Source: Vreelandella sedimenti
GTDB lineage: Bacteria; Pseudomonadota; Gammaproteobacteria; Pseudomonadales; Halomonadaceae
DNA: 64,000 bases
NCBI RefSeq assembly: GCF_013416325.1
Contig: NZ_JACCGK010000005.1
Location: 224,089-288,088 of the forward strand
Direction of reading: 5' to 3'
Shown piece after piece: positions 8,337-17,091 of this stretch. Both the position numbers and the translations under genes were made by a program. A model generated the notes under the pieces. That model was not told the DNA's origin. It did no database searches and worked only from the letters and a program-made list of their open reading frames with translations. Each line of letters starts with the position of its first letter. The stretch's first letter is position 1.

Positions 8337-9905
8337 ATGAGTGCGACCCGCAAGCGTAAGCCGATTGCCACCGGCTCCGATTGGAACTTCAGTGTACTGG
8401 AGCGTTTTGATGCGGAGTTGGCCAGGCTCGCTGATGAGTATCGGCTGGATACCTATCCTAATCAGATAGAAGTCATCACTACCGAGCAGATGATGGATGC
8501 CTATGCGAGTGTAGGCATGCCGGTGGGCTATCACCACTGGTCGTTCGGCAAGCAGTTTCTGGCCGTGGAGCAGGCGTACAAGCGCGGCCAGATGGGGTTG
8601 GCCTATGAACTGGTGATCAATTCCGACCCCTGCATCGCTTATTTAATGGAGGAGAATACGCTGATGATGCAGGTGCTGGTGATGGCTCACGCCTGCTACG
8701 GCCACAACTCCTTTTTTAAGGGTAATTACCTGTTCCGCACCTGGACCGATGCCTCTTCAATTGTTGATTACCTGGTGTTTGCGCGCAAATATATCGCCAA
8801 GTGTGAAGAGCGCCACGGCGTGCAGGCGGTTGAGCAATTACTGGATGCTTGCCATGCGCTGCAAAACTATGGGGTCGACCGTTACAAGCGGCCCTCGCCG
8901 ATCTCCGCCGAAGAGGAAGCGAAGCGCCAGGAGGAGCGTGAAAGCTACCTGCAAACCCAGGTGAATATGCTCTGGCGTACCATTCCTGAGGCACCTATCA
9001 GCGATTCACCGCTGGCAACGGGGAGCCCGCATGCTGACGAAGACCCATTGGGCTTGCACAGCGGCGGCCACTATCCTTCGGAACCTCAAGAGAACCTGCT
9101 CTACTTCATTGAAAAAAATGCGCCGCTGCTGGCGCCCTGGCAGCGTGAGATCGTGCGGATTGTGCGCAAGTTGGCGCAGTATTTTTATCCTCAGCGGCAG
9201 ACCCAGGTAATGAATGAGGGCTGGGCGTGCTTTTGGCACTACACGCTGATGAACCGGCTCTACGACGATGGCAATGTCGATGAGGGATTAATGCTGGAGT
9301 TTCTGCAGTCTCATGCGGCGGTCATTAACCAGCCGGCGTTTGATAATCCTCACTTCAGTGGGATTAACCCCTATGCCCTCGGCTTTGCAATCTTTATGGA
9401 TATTAAGCGGATCTGCGACGCGCCCACCGATGAAGATCGCGAGTGGTTCCCTGATATTGCTGGCACTCCATGGCGGGAAACACTAGAGTTTGCGATGCGC
9501 AACTTCAAGGATGAGTCGTTTATTCAGCAGTTTTTATCGCCGAAAGTGATGCGTGACCATAAGCTGTTTTTGGTGGTGGATGACGATCAGGTGGAGACCC
9601 TTGAAGTCGCAGCGATTCATAACGAACAGGGCTACCGCCAGGTTCGGGAAGCGCTTGCCACTCAGTACGCGCTCTCTGTCCGCGAACCCAATATTCAAGT
9701 GGTTGAAGCGGCCATTCGTGGGGATCGCTCGCTAACACTTCATCATGTGCAGGATAGTCGTCGTCCATTAGGCCGCAGTGTTTATCCGGTGATTCGTCAT
9801 CTACAGCAGCTATGGGGCTTCCCTGTTCATCTTGTCTCTTTGGAAGAGGGACGGGTAACGCGGCGTTTTCATTGGCCGGTAGAGGATGAAACCCCGGCTT
9901 CTTAG
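8337..9905 (+). CDS. SpoVR/YcgB family protein
   Basis: 522 residues aligning in size and character with the SpoVR family (B. subtilis SpoVR, E. coli YcgB). The family-typical NEGWACFWHY stretch is near residue 290 and HHWSFGK near the N-terminus. SpoVR affects spore cortex in Bacillus; in non-sporulating bacteria the role is unknown but it is co-inherited with prkA and yeaH, as here. The start uses the second copy of the duplicated TAGAGGAG ribosome site. No catalytic mechanism is established for the family. Confidence 0.92.
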   Translation: MSATRKRKPIATGSDWNFSVLERFDAELARLADEYRLDTYPNQIEVITTEQMMDAYASVGMPVGYHHWSFGKQFLAVEQAYKRGQMGLAYELVINSDPCIAYLMEENTLMMQVLVMAHACYGHNSFFKGNYLFRTWTDASSIVDYLVFARKYIAKCEERHGVQAVEQLLDACHALQNYGVDRYKRPSPISAEEEAKRQEERESYLQTQVNMLWRTIPEAPISDSPLATGSPHADEDPLGLHSGGHYPSEPQENLLYFIEKNAPLLAPWQREIVRIVRKLAQYFYPQRQTQVMNEGWACFWHYTLMNRLYDDGNVDEGLMLEFLQSHAAVINQPAFDNPHFSGINPYALGFAIFMDIKRICDAPTDEDREWFPDIAGTPWRETLEFAMRNFKDESFIQQFLSPKVMRDHKLFLVVDDDQVETLEVAAIHNEQGYRQVREALATQYALSVREPNIQVVEAAIRGDRSLTLHHVQDSRRPLGRSVYPVIRHLQQLWGFPVHLVSLEEGRVTRRFHWPVEDETPAS

Positions 9906-9928
9906 CTGCTAGTGTGTCTTAAACAAAA

Positions 9929-9953
9929 CTACCCCGCTCATATGGCGGGGTAG
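9929..9953 (-). terminator. Intrinsic terminator of the HiPIP gene, convergent with spoVR
   Basis: A perfect 9-bp stem, CTACCCCGC (9929-9937) with GCGGGGTAG (9945-9953), seven-base loop. Read leftwards it is followed by TTTTGTTT, a good U-tract, so it fits the minus-strand HiPIP transcript. It may also stop spoVR transcripts, although no T-tract follows in that direction. Confidence 0.85.
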
Positions 9954-9983
9954 AGGTGCTTATACGGATCAAGTTTTAAATAC

Positions 9984-10298
9984 TTAAGCTTGGGCAGTCC
10001 AGGATTGGCACCAGCCAGCGGGTGCTACGCTATTCTCCGGAAATAGCTGGCAACCCTCAGTGTCTGCGTTAAAGAACATGCAGTTATCGCAGCGTTCGCC
10101 CTCTTCATAAGCAGGATGATCGCTGGCTTCACTGGCGTCTTCTACATAGTTAAGCGCTTGGGCGTTGCTTGCGGAAGGATCAAGACGCGGCAGCTCTTGG
10201 GCGAAAGCAGTTTTAGAAAGAATGCCAACTCCCAGTGGAAGGGCTGCAAGGCCCAACATGCTGTTGCGCATAAAGTCACGACGGCTCTTATTAGCCAT
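9984..10298 (-). CDS. hip: High-potential iron-sulfur protein (HiPIP), Tat-exported
   Basis: 104 residues. The N-terminus has a twin-arginine signal (SRRDFM, R6-R7) and hydrophobic core ending near TAFA, so a folded, cofactor-loaded protein would be exported to the periplasm. The mature part has the four HiPIP cysteines C70, C73, C83 and C97 (C-x2-C-x9-C-x13-C) that bind the [4Fe-4S] cluster. HiPIPs are soluble electron carriers between the cytochrome bc1 complex and terminal oxidases or photosystems. AAGGAG precedes the start by a few bases. Monocistronic, with its own terminator at 9929-9953. Confidence 0.95.
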   Translation of the reverse strand: MANKSRRDFMRNSMLGLAALPLGVGILSKTAFAQELPRLDPSASNAQALNYVEDASEASDHPAYEEGERCDNCMFFNADTEGCQLFPENSVAPAGWCQSWTAQA

Positions 10299-10646
10299 GA
10301 TTTCTCCTTATCGTCACGGTCTGACGTTTGGTCACGTTGTTGGGTGGTTAACCACCTCTTTGCGCTCCGCGTAGTCTTATAAGCCGGAGCTCTGTCCTAC
10401 ATCTTTCAATCAGTTGTATTTTTGACCTACTACATTTTTCAACCAACTACAATTTAGGTCAGCCGTTTTCAACCCTATTCTTCAACTACATGCTAGCGGA
10501 TGTATAAGGGGTGTGCGAATAGTGCTGCTGGAATAGCGACAATTAGTCACGCTGTCGCCGGGTGCTGCGCTCGCTTCCTCGTCGCTGCTATACTCTGCCC
10601 AGCTTTGACACTACTTTTATGATCATTTTCTCTTAAGGGGCGCGCC
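10299..10646. other. Divergent intergenic region between HiPIP and the RAM-domain gene
   Basis: 348 bp without a gene. It holds a 14-bp perfect palindrome at 10343-10356 in the HiPIP leader. It also holds inverted arms TGACCTA (10423-10429) and TAGGTCA (10455-10461) separated by 25 bp, with CAACTACA-like repeats between them. The right part carries the leader of the 10647 gene, ending in TAAGGGG as ribosome site. I see no short coding sequence. Confidence 0.5.
10343..10356. promoter_or_regulatory. Perfect 14-bp palindrome in the HiPIP leader
   Basis: GGTGGTTAACCACC reads identically on both strands with no spacer. It lies 45 bases upstream of the HiPIP start, between a TATAAG-like -10 (near 10376-10382, minus strand) and the ribosome site. 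That position suits a repressor operator; the binding protein is unknown. Confidence 0.4.
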
Positions 10647-10922
10647 ATGCAAAACGCAGTCATTTTAATCAATACCGATAAAGGCCAGGTTAAGGCCGTG
10701 GCCGAGCGACTGGCCGATGTAGAGGGCATTAGCGAGGTGTACTCCACCTGCGGCCGCTACGACTTAGTAGCAATTGCTCGCACCCGTGATTTTGAAAGCT
10801 TGGCTGAATTGGTGACTGAGCGCCTGAACGCCGTAGAAGGTATCAGCGATACAGAAACCCTGAATGCCATGCAGGTTCACTCCCGCCACGATCTCGAAAC
10901 GATGTTTTCATTAGGCTGGTAA
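10647..10922 (+). CDS. Stand-alone Lrp/AsnC ligand-binding (RAM) domain protein
   Basis: 91 residues covering only the alpha/beta RAM (regulation of amino acid metabolism) domain of Lrp/AsnC regulators. The pattern VAERLADVEGISEVYSTCG then DLVAIARTRDFESL fits its strands and helices. No helix-turn-helix is present, and the ATG with TAAGGGG upstream leaves no room for one. Such stand-alone RAM proteins form dimers and bind small molecules; a regulatory role by pairing with full-length Lrp proteins is possible but unproven. Confidence 0.88.
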   Translation: MQNAVILINTDKGQVKAVAERLADVEGISEVYSTCGRYDLVAIARTRDFESLAELVTERLNAVEGISDTETLNAMQVHSRHDLETMFSLGW

Positions 10923-11016
10923 GCTGAAGAGCTTTTAGCGCCTTTGCTGTAGTTATTTTCATTATAAGAGTGGCATAAAACGATAGGCGCTCGTCAGCGC
11001 TAGCCAGGGAGTAAGA

Positions 11017-11880
11017 GTGTTGGGAATATCGCTTTCGAGCTGGCGTCGGCAGGGTCGACGCCTGGGCATCGCCGTGCTGTTTGTTGTGGTCGGCACAGGG
11101 CTGTGGGAATTTCAGGAGCGCCAGCATAAAGATGCCTACACCTGGATGGGGGTGCCCACCTGGGAGGCGTTTCGCCCCACTACGATGCACCGAGTGCTGC
11201 GCAATGATGGCTACTTGGTAGGCTGGTCCGATGTGCGGGTCAATCCGCTATGGGTAAGCTATCAAGTTGAAGCAGTAGACGATTCGAGAATTGGCTCACG
11301 GCCAAATTTTCAAGCCGATTGGCGCACGCTATGGCCGGTAGGCACCGACAGCTACGCAGGTAGTGGCTACGACCGAGGCCATTTAGCACCAAACTACGCC
11401 ATTGCGGCGGTGCATGGGCGCAGCGCTCAGGTCGATACCTTCCTAATGAGCAATATGACCCCGCAGCGACCCAACCTGAACCGGCAGCTCTGGCAGCGAT
11501 TGGAAGAAGCGGTAATGGATCATTTTGCGCCACGCTTTGACCGGTTGCAGGTGATTACCGGCCCCATTTTCCCAGAACACTTTATGGATAACGTGTTCAA
11601 CCGGGTGGGGCTGGTCGAAGTGCCTTCGGCTTTTTACAAGATCATCGTGGCGCCGCACAACGAGGCACCATTGGCGTTGGCGTTTATCATGCCACAAGAC
11701 GTTCAGGGCAATGAGGCGCTGGATGACTATTTGGTGACCATCGATGAGATTGAGGCGCGCACAGGACTTAACTTCTTCCCAGAGTTAACAACGGAAGTAG
11801 AGTCTGTATTGGAAGGAGAGTTACGTATACAGGGGTGGGCACTTGAAGAAGTGGCACGACGTCCGGGACGGTATCAATAG
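11017..11880 (+). CDS. Membrane-anchored DNA/RNA non-specific endonuclease (beta-beta-alpha-metal type)
   Basis: 287 residues starting at GTG 11017 with AGGGAG five bases upstream. A basic N-terminus then one hydrophobic helix (about residues 13-28) should anchor it in the inner membrane facing the periplasm, or act as an uncleaved signal. The catalytic motif DRGHLAPN (residues 119-126, catalytic His122) and the following SNMTPQ...N..LW block are the signature of the NUC1/Serratia nuclease family. Likely roles are degradation of extracellular DNA for nutrients or barrier to foreign DNA. Confidence 0.92.
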   Translation: MLGISLSSWRRQGRRLGIAVLFVVVGTGLWEFQERQHKDAYTWMGVPTWEAFRPTTMHRVLRNDGYLVGWSDVRVNPLWVSYQVEAVDDSRIGSRPNFQADWRTLWPVGTDSYAGSGYDRGHLAPNYAIAAVHGRSAQVDTFLMSNMTPQRPNLNRQLWQRLEEAVMDHFAPRFDRLQVITGPIFPEHFMDNVFNRVGLVEVPSAFYKIIVAPHNEAPLALAFIMPQDVQGNEALDDYLVTIDEIEARTGLNFFPELTTEVESVLEGELRIQGWALEEVARRPGRYQ

Positions 11881-11915
11881 CCGTTTAAGTACTTAGTAGC
11901 TGGCATGCCTGGGAT

Positions 11916-12821
11916 TTAGTTTGTATCCAGCACCCAATGGCGGAAGGCACGCATGGGCTCTGTCAGGTGTCGATGCTGTGGCGTAAAAAGCGATAGTTTT
12001 CCTCGGCTGGGGATGGTGAGTGGTAGTGCTTGAACAAGGTTTCCTTGTCGAAGCTCGGCATCTAAAAGCCGCATCCAGCCTAGGGTCACTCCCTGACCGG
12101 CCAAAGTAGCATTCATCAGGAGTTGGAAGCTGTTGGCGCGCAACGTATGCAGGGGAGGCTGCCATTTCAGGCCTAGTTCACGGAACCATATTTCCCAGCT
12201 TAGCCAGTCGTGGTAATGATCTTCCACCACCATAAGTGTGTGATTCACCAGCAGATGCGCAGGCTCAATGCCATTTCCATGGCGTTCCAGGTAAATGGGG
12301 CTACAAACGGCTGCTACCCTTTCATGTTCAAAAATGGCATCAGCTACAAGGCCCGGTGGATCAACTTCATTGGGCACATGGTAATAAATACCCAGGTCGA
12401 ACTCCGCCAGGTCAAGGCGATGTGGGTCTTCTACCGTCAAAATGCGAATTTCGATGTTAGGGTACGCTCGCTGAAAGTCGGGCAATTGGCGCGCCAGCCA
12501 GATTGACGCAATGGTCGGGCTTGAGGCGAGGATCAGTTGTCTATCGTCTCCTCGACGTCTGAGGCGTGCAGTTTCATCGCCTAAATCGCGAAGAAGGCGT
12601 TGCACGACTCGAAAGTAGTGCTCTCCGGTTGGGGTGAGTCGCAGTCCTTCATGATGACGCTCGAAAAGTAGGCGACCTAGGTCATGCTCAAGACGTTTGA
12701 TTTGCCGACTAATCGCGCTTTGCGAGAGATTTAGCTCGTTTCCAGCTTGCGTGAAGCTACAGTATCGCGCGGCAACCTCAAAGGCGCGCAGACAAGATAG
12801 CGGTGGTAAAGCATCACGCAT
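11916..12821 (-). CDS. LysR-family transcriptional regulator, GcvA-like
   Basis: 301 residues. Residues 1-60 form the winged helix-turn-helix (FTQAGNELNLSQSAISRQIKRLE); the rest is the periplasmic-binding-protein-like effector domain. The opening LPPLSCLRAFEVAAR is typical of the GcvA/AmpR branch. It lies 82 bp downstream of the CocE hydrolase on the same strand, so it may share the BCCT-CocE transcript or have its own promoter in that gap. It is the natural candidate regulator of that pair. Confidence 0.92.
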   Translation of the reverse strand: MRDALPPLSCLRAFEVAARYCSFTQAGNELNLSQSAISRQIKRLEHDLGRLLFERHHEGLRLTPTGEHYFRVVQRLLRDLGDETARLRRRGDDRQLILASSPTIASIWLARQLPDFQRAYPNIEIRILTVEDPHRLDLAEFDLGIYYHVPNEVDPPGLVADAIFEHERVAAVCSPIYLERHGNGIEPAHLLVNHTLMVVEDHYHDWLSWEIWFRELGLKWQPPLHTLRANSFQLLMNATLAGQGVTLGWMRLLDAELRQGNLVQALPLTIPSRGKLSLFTPQHRHLTEPMRAFRHWVLDTN

Positions 12822-12903
12822 GGATCAAGCCTTAATATAGGAGTCAGTGATTTCAAGCATATCACTGCCGAGCGGCGACTGCCGCCCGGCCGGGTTGCAG
12901 AGG

Positions 12904-14928
12904 CTAGACGGCCGTACGAGGAATCTCTCGCTGCCACGATTTATCGCTCACCAGCTTATCGTCTTCATAAGCGTGCTGCTCGGCATTCAGGTAAAACCTG
13001 TGTTCATCACAGTGCAGGTGATAGCGGCTAAATACGGTGACGGCAAAGCTGTTTTTTTCTCCTTCACGGCGAGCGCGGTACACCCACTCGATATCTGCAC
13101 GTGTTCGGGTAGCATCGTCAGGATGACTGGTGTAAGTCTCCTTGGCGTACTGTTCAACCTGCAAGCCGTGTTCAAGAAACTGAATATCTCCCATGTCATC
13201 TTCAATGATGACGCTGACCTCGCCGCTGCCCACATCTTCGCTGATTGTGCGCTTGGGATGGCCGGTACGCAGTGTCTTTACAGGGCAGGGTGGGGCGCTT
13301 TCTGGCGGCTCAAAAGGCATGGAAATATAGGGCGCTTTGGATAGTGGCAGTTCCAGGCTAGGCGTACCTGCCTTGAGGGTCAGATCTGCGCGCTTTTTAG
13401 GCGACCACACTAACGGGAAGCTGGCGCTGGAGAGAGCAACCCTCAAACGGTGGCCTTTGGGCAACCGGTAGCCAATAAGATCCATGGCAAGCCTTACCTG
13501 CATGGGCTCACCAGGTACGGGAGGGGCAACTGTGCCCGTGTCGTCGCGCAAGTTTAGGTTAAGTGTGCCGTAGGTGATCAAAGCACTTTCACCGCTAGGC
13601 GATACGTCGCATAGGCGTGCGTGCAGTTGGCCGCACGCCTCGCTACTTGCCAGCGTTAGTGAAATGCAAGGCTGCCCCAGGATATCGAGCCCATGTGCAT
13701 AAGGTTCGGAGTCAAATGTCAGTGACAGCGCATCGTCTCGGCGCTGGTCGGGTGGGAAGTCGGCTCCAAACCAGAGCGGAATGTACTCTCCCTGCAGTGC
13801 GCCAGTAGTAAGCGGTGATGCAATCAGTTGATCCTGGCTGAGGCGGGTGCCGAGTAAAAGGCCATGGTCACCCATGGTTAGGGTAGTGGATTCACTCTCG
13901 TCGTCCGGGACTGGCCAGCCATGAGTGCGAACCCACTGCCCCGGCCGCTCCTTATATTTCGGAGCGGGCGGAACGCCATCCTGAAGGTAAAAGGTGCAGG
14001 TAGGTTCGTCCATTACGCCGGTCTCAATACCTTTGAGCCAGTAATCCCACCAGCGCAGCGCTTCTTGTAGAAAGCCAATTGCCGGATCAGGCAGCGCAAA
14101 GTGTGGATACTTGTGCATCCAGGGGCCCAGCAGCGCTTTTTTCGGGCATTGAAGATGCTCCATCATTCTAGGGATCGTATTGATATAGGAGTCGCCCCAG
14201 CCGCTTATCATGTAAACGGCCGCATTAATGTCGGCATACGTCTCGCAGATAGAGCCATGCTTCCAATACTCATCACGATGCTGGTGAGAGAGCCAAGTTT
14301 CAGCTAGCAGCGGCATATTATCGAGGCGAGACATCCACATATCGCGCCATTTGTCGCCAACCAGTGCGGGGTCTGGCACCGCCGCAGAAAAACTTAGCAT
14401 AGTGGCCGCCCAGCCTAGGTTCTCCAGCAGCATATTGCCGCCCTTGTAATGAATATCATCAGCGTAGCGGTCATCGGTTGAGCAGAGCGTGATGATGGCT
14501 TTGAGCGGTTCGGGGCGCAGGGCGGCTACTTGCAGGCTGTTAAAACCACCCCAGGATATTCCCATCATGCCGAGCTGGCCGTTACACCAAGGCTGGCTGG
14601 CAATCCACTCGATCACTTCAAGGGCATCTGCCTGCTCTTGAGGGGCGTACTCATCTTCCATCAGGCCATCTGATTCGCCGTTTCCACGCATGTCTACTCG
14701 AACACAGGCATAGCCGTGACCCGCGAAGTAGGGGTGGGTCAGTTGATCACGAATTGCGGTACCATCTCTTTTTCGGTAAGGGAGATATTCCAGGATGGCT
14801 GGAACGGGTTGTGCTTCAGCGTCAACCGGTAACCAGATACGTGCAGCTAAGCGGGTACCGTCAGCCAGTGGGATCCAAATGTTGTCTATTTTGCGGGTGC
14901 GATGCGGGAAATCCTGCTTGATAATCAT
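12904..14928 (-). CDS. CocE/NonD-family alpha/beta hydrolase (X-Pro dipeptidyl-peptidase type)
   Basis: 674 residues, the usual length for CocE-type hydrolases. The alpha/beta-hydrolase core is N-terminal, with the nucleophile in GISWGGF (Ser125). The jelly-roll X-Pro dipeptidyl-peptidase C-terminal domain follows. No signal peptide, so it is cytosolic. Family members cleave esters or amides (cocaine esterase, glutaryl-7-ACA acylase, X-Pro peptidases). The start codon overlaps the BCCT stop by four bases (ATGA), implying translational coupling, so the substrate may be whatever the carrier imports, possibly a quaternary-ammonium ester or amide (inference). Confidence 0.88.
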   Translation of the reverse strand: MIIKQDFPHRTRKIDNIWIPLADGTRLAARIWLPVDAEAQPVPAILEYLPYRKRDGTAIRDQLTHPYFAGHGYACVRVDMRGNGESDGLMEDEYAPQEQADALEVIEWIASQPWCNGQLGMMGISWGGFNSLQVAALRPEPLKAIITLCSTDDRYADDIHYKGGNMLLENLGWAATMLSFSAAVPDPALVGDKWRDMWMSRLDNMPLLAETWLSHQHRDEYWKHGSICETYADINAAVYMISGWGDSYINTIPRMMEHLQCPKKALLGPWMHKYPHFALPDPAIGFLQEALRWWDYWLKGIETGVMDEPTCTFYLQDGVPPAPKYKERPGQWVRTHGWPVPDDESESTTLTMGDHGLLLGTRLSQDQLIASPLTTGALQGEYIPLWFGADFPPDQRRDDALSLTFDSEPYAHGLDILGQPCISLTLASSEACGQLHARLCDVSPSGESALITYGTLNLNLRDDTGTVAPPVPGEPMQVRLAMDLIGYRLPKGHRLRVALSSASFPLVWSPKKRADLTLKAGTPSLELPLSKAPYISMPFEPPESAPPCPVKTLRTGHPKRTISEDVGSGEVSVIIEDDMGDIQFLEHGLQVEQYAKETYTSHPDDATRTRADIEWVYRARREGEKNSFAVTVFSRYHLHCDEHRFYLNAEQHAYEDDKLVSDKSWQREIPRTAV

Positions 14929-16475
14929 GAGTCACGCTTGTTGCTGGTGAGTGTTGGAACACGACTAAGTTGATCCGGATTTTTTAGCCAGACCCAAAGC
15001 GAACCGGTTGCCATCAGCACAATGAAAAGTGCAGGAAGTCCGCCCAGGTTTGACAGCATCTTGACGCCATCAATGCCCACAAAACTCACCATCACCCAGG
15101 CGACGATACCGACAATCACCCCCCAGGTTACTTTCATGGTAATACCTGCATTGAGGTCTGAATCAGCTGTCAGCCCACGGGTGCAGAGATTGCCAATGGC
15201 ATCGGTTTGAGAGTCGGCAGCTGTCACATAAGAGATATACGCAATGAACAGCAGTACTGGTATCCATAGCCCTGAAAGGGGTAGCTGCTGGAACAGCTCA
15301 TAAAGAACGTTTTCCACCCCGCGGTCATTGAGAATGGTGTAAAGATCGACCCCGGTGTGGGCTTGATAGTAAAGCGCAGTTCCAGAAAAGATTAGAATCC
15401 AGACGCTGGCGAATAGCGCGGGGTAGAGTAGGTTGACGCGAAGAAACTCTCGCACGGTGTAGCCGCAGGATATCTTGCCGAGAAACAGGGCGGCAACGGG
15501 GGCCCAGGAGAACCAAACGGCCCAATAAAATATCGACCACCATTGTGGCCACTGATCTTCCCCCGCGGTGCCGGTAAACAGACTCTTAGTGAAAAAGTTA
15601 TCGATAAACACGCCAAACGACTCTACCCCGAGAGCCAGGCTGAAAATGGTGGGGCCTGCGATGAAAGCGAACACACCCAAAATAAGCAGCAGGGCAGCAT
15701 TAAGTGATGAAAATCGAGCAATGCCTTTTTGCAGCCCGCTGGCTGCGGAAAGAACGAACGTGGTCACGATAATGGCAACGATAACACCGAGCCGTAGAGG
15801 GCTGGTTTCGCCACCCATGTATTGGCCTACGCCACCCGCAAGCGTCAGGGCGCCGGTGCCGAGCGAAGAAGCCATGCCGGCTACCAGGGCGTAGAGAGAA
15901 ACCGCATCAATAAGTCCTGCAAAGCGTCTGATTTCTGGGCCGAAAAGCGGCTCTAACATGCTGGAAATAGAGAAGCGAAGACGCAGGTTGTAAAACGCTA
16001 GGGCAAAGATCAGTGCAGGTACGGCATAAATAGCGTAAGGCGTGAACGTCCAGTGTAAAAACACGGTCGACATCGCAAACACCATGGCATCGCTTGAACC
16101 AGCTTCCAGCCCACTTGAGCTGGGAGGGCTCATGAAATGATAAAGCGGTTCGGCGGTGGTCCAAAATAGAACGCCGACGGCCAAGGTGGTGCAAAGGGTG
16201 ATCGAGAACCAACGTAAAGGTGATAAAAGAGGCTTTGCGGAAGAACCCCCAATGCGAACATGGCCGATTGGAGAGAAATAAACGATAACCGCAATAACGA
16301 GAAGGTAAAGGCTACCTAGACTGAACAGCCATGAAAAATTATTCAGGATTGCTTCATTTAGTCCACTCGCAACGGCTAGAAAGGCCTCTAAATTGATATA
16401 GCTGGCAATGACTGCAGCAAATAGAACAAGAAATGTTGGCCAGAAGACCAACGGTCGCAGCGATTTCATCGGCAT
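14925..16475 (-). CDS. BCCT-family betaine/carnitine/choline transporter
   Basis: 516 residues with about twelve membrane helices. The family signature is at residues 316-344, containing FYWAVWFSWAP and ISCGYTVREF. BCCT carriers take up trimethylammonium compounds driven by Na+ or H+, for osmoprotection or as carbon source. There is no long C-terminal cytoplasmic extension of the kind that senses osmotic stress in BetP, and the carrier is coupled to a hydrolase. Both favour a nutritional role. The start is supported by AAGGGA at 16482-16488. Confidence 0.93.
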   Translation of the reverse strand: MPMKSLRPLVFWPTFLVLFAAVIASYINLEAFLAVASGLNEAILNNFSWLFSLGSLYLLVIAVIVYFSPIGHVRIGGSSAKPLLSPLRWFSITLCTTLAVGVLFWTTAEPLYHFMSPPSSSGLEAGSSDAMVFAMSTVFLHWTFTPYAIYAVPALIFALAFYNLRLRFSISSMLEPLFGPEIRRFAGLIDAVSLYALVAGMASSLGTGALTLAGGVGQYMGGETSPLRLGVIVAIIVTTFVLSAASGLQKGIARFSSLNAALLLILGVFAFIAGPTIFSLALGVESFGVFIDNFFTKSLFTGTAGEDQWPQWWSIFYWAVWFSWAPVAALFLGKISCGYTVREFLRVNLLYPALFASVWILIFSGTALYYQAHTGVDLYTILNDRGVENVLYELFQQLPLSGLWIPVLLFIAYISYVTAADSQTDAIGNLCTRGLTADSDLNAGITMKVTWGVIVGIVAWVMVSFVGIDGVKMLSNLGGLPALFIVLMATGSLWVWLKNPDQLSRVPTLTSNKRDS

Positions 16476-16765
16476 ACCGTTTTCCCTTTATCGTTATTGC
16501 TATGCATGAATTTCATGGCATAACAACCTAACGCCATTCCAATCCTGACATAAAGCGAAGACTCGGAATGGGGGTATGCGCTGAATGCATGAGCCGCCGA
16601 TAGATTAGCCAGCCATTAAAGACAGCAAACGCTTGGAGTTAAAATCTAAAATATGCGCGATCGGGAAGCCAGGGTTTGAGGCGACTTAAATCCGGTGGAG
16701 ATAAAGGAGTGTATAGGAGATAGAAGGGGGGGGGAGTGAGAGTAGCGAAAAACTGAAGATACTAT
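16476..16765. other. Intergenic region upstream of BCCT, with a nine-G tract
   Basis: About 290 bp without a gene between the BCCT start and the tRNA trailer. A homopolymer of nine G (16726-16734) sits 251 bp before the BCCT start. It is the longest G run I noticed in the window and could be length-variable. No clear sigma-70 promoter for the BCCT gene stands out. Confidence 0.5.
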
Positions 16766-16888
16766 GATGATGCGGACTTGCCCATGTAAGTCATGGTGCC
16801 CAGGAGAGGACTTGAACCTCCACGTCCATACGGACACTAGCACCTGAAGCTAGCGCGTCTACCAATTCCGCCACCTGGGCGCATCATC
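16766..16888 (-). repeat. Inverted repeat enclosing tRNA-Leu copy 1 (leader-trailer pairing)
   Basis: GATGATGCG at 16766-16774 is the exact reverse complement of CGCATCATC at 16880-16888, on either side of the tRNA. In the transcript the 5' leader can pair with the 3' trailer outside the acceptor stem, with 19 trailer bases looped out. Likely a processing element. Confidence 0.65.
16794..16880 (-). tRNA. tRNA-Leu (CAG), copy 1
   Basis: 87 nt including encoded CCA. Acceptor stem GCCCAGG pairs with CCTGGGC. A long variable arm (GTCC-GTAT-GGAC) marks it as class II. The anticodon CAG (plus-strand 16844-16846) sits in a GCTAG...CTAG arm very close to E. coli tRNA-Leu(CAG). It is the last gene of a three-tRNA leftward transcript. 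Confidence 0.96.
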
Positions 16889-16912
16889 TAACGCTTGGAT
16901 TAACTGCTTACC

Positions 16913-17022
16913 GTTTGTGTTCGTATGGTGCCCAGGAGAGGACTTGAACCTCCACGTCCATACAGACACTAGCACCTGAAGCTAGCGCGTCTACCAATTC
17001 CGCCACCTGGGCGAACACAAAC
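16913..17022 (-). repeat. Inverted repeat enclosing tRNA-Leu copy 2 (leader-trailer pairing)
   Basis: GTTTGTGTTC (16913-16922) and GAACACAAAC (17013-17022) are perfect reverse complements flanking copy 2, leaving only three trailer bases after CCA unpaired. The transcript would form a ten-bp helix stacked near the acceptor stem. The arm sequence differs from that around copy 1, so the pairing rather than the sequence is conserved. Confidence 0.7.
16926..17012 (-). tRNA. tRNA-Leu (CAG), copy 2
   Basis: 87 nt with encoded CCA. It matches copy 1 except for one base in the variable arm (GTCT instead of GTCC), which keeps a G-U pair with GGAC. Anticodon CAG. Middle gene of the cluster. Confidence 0.96.
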
Positions 17023-17091
17023 CTTGCCTTACTTGTTACCACCTGCCTTAGCACCGTCCTGCTTATACAAATAAATAGCATAAAAGCAGCT

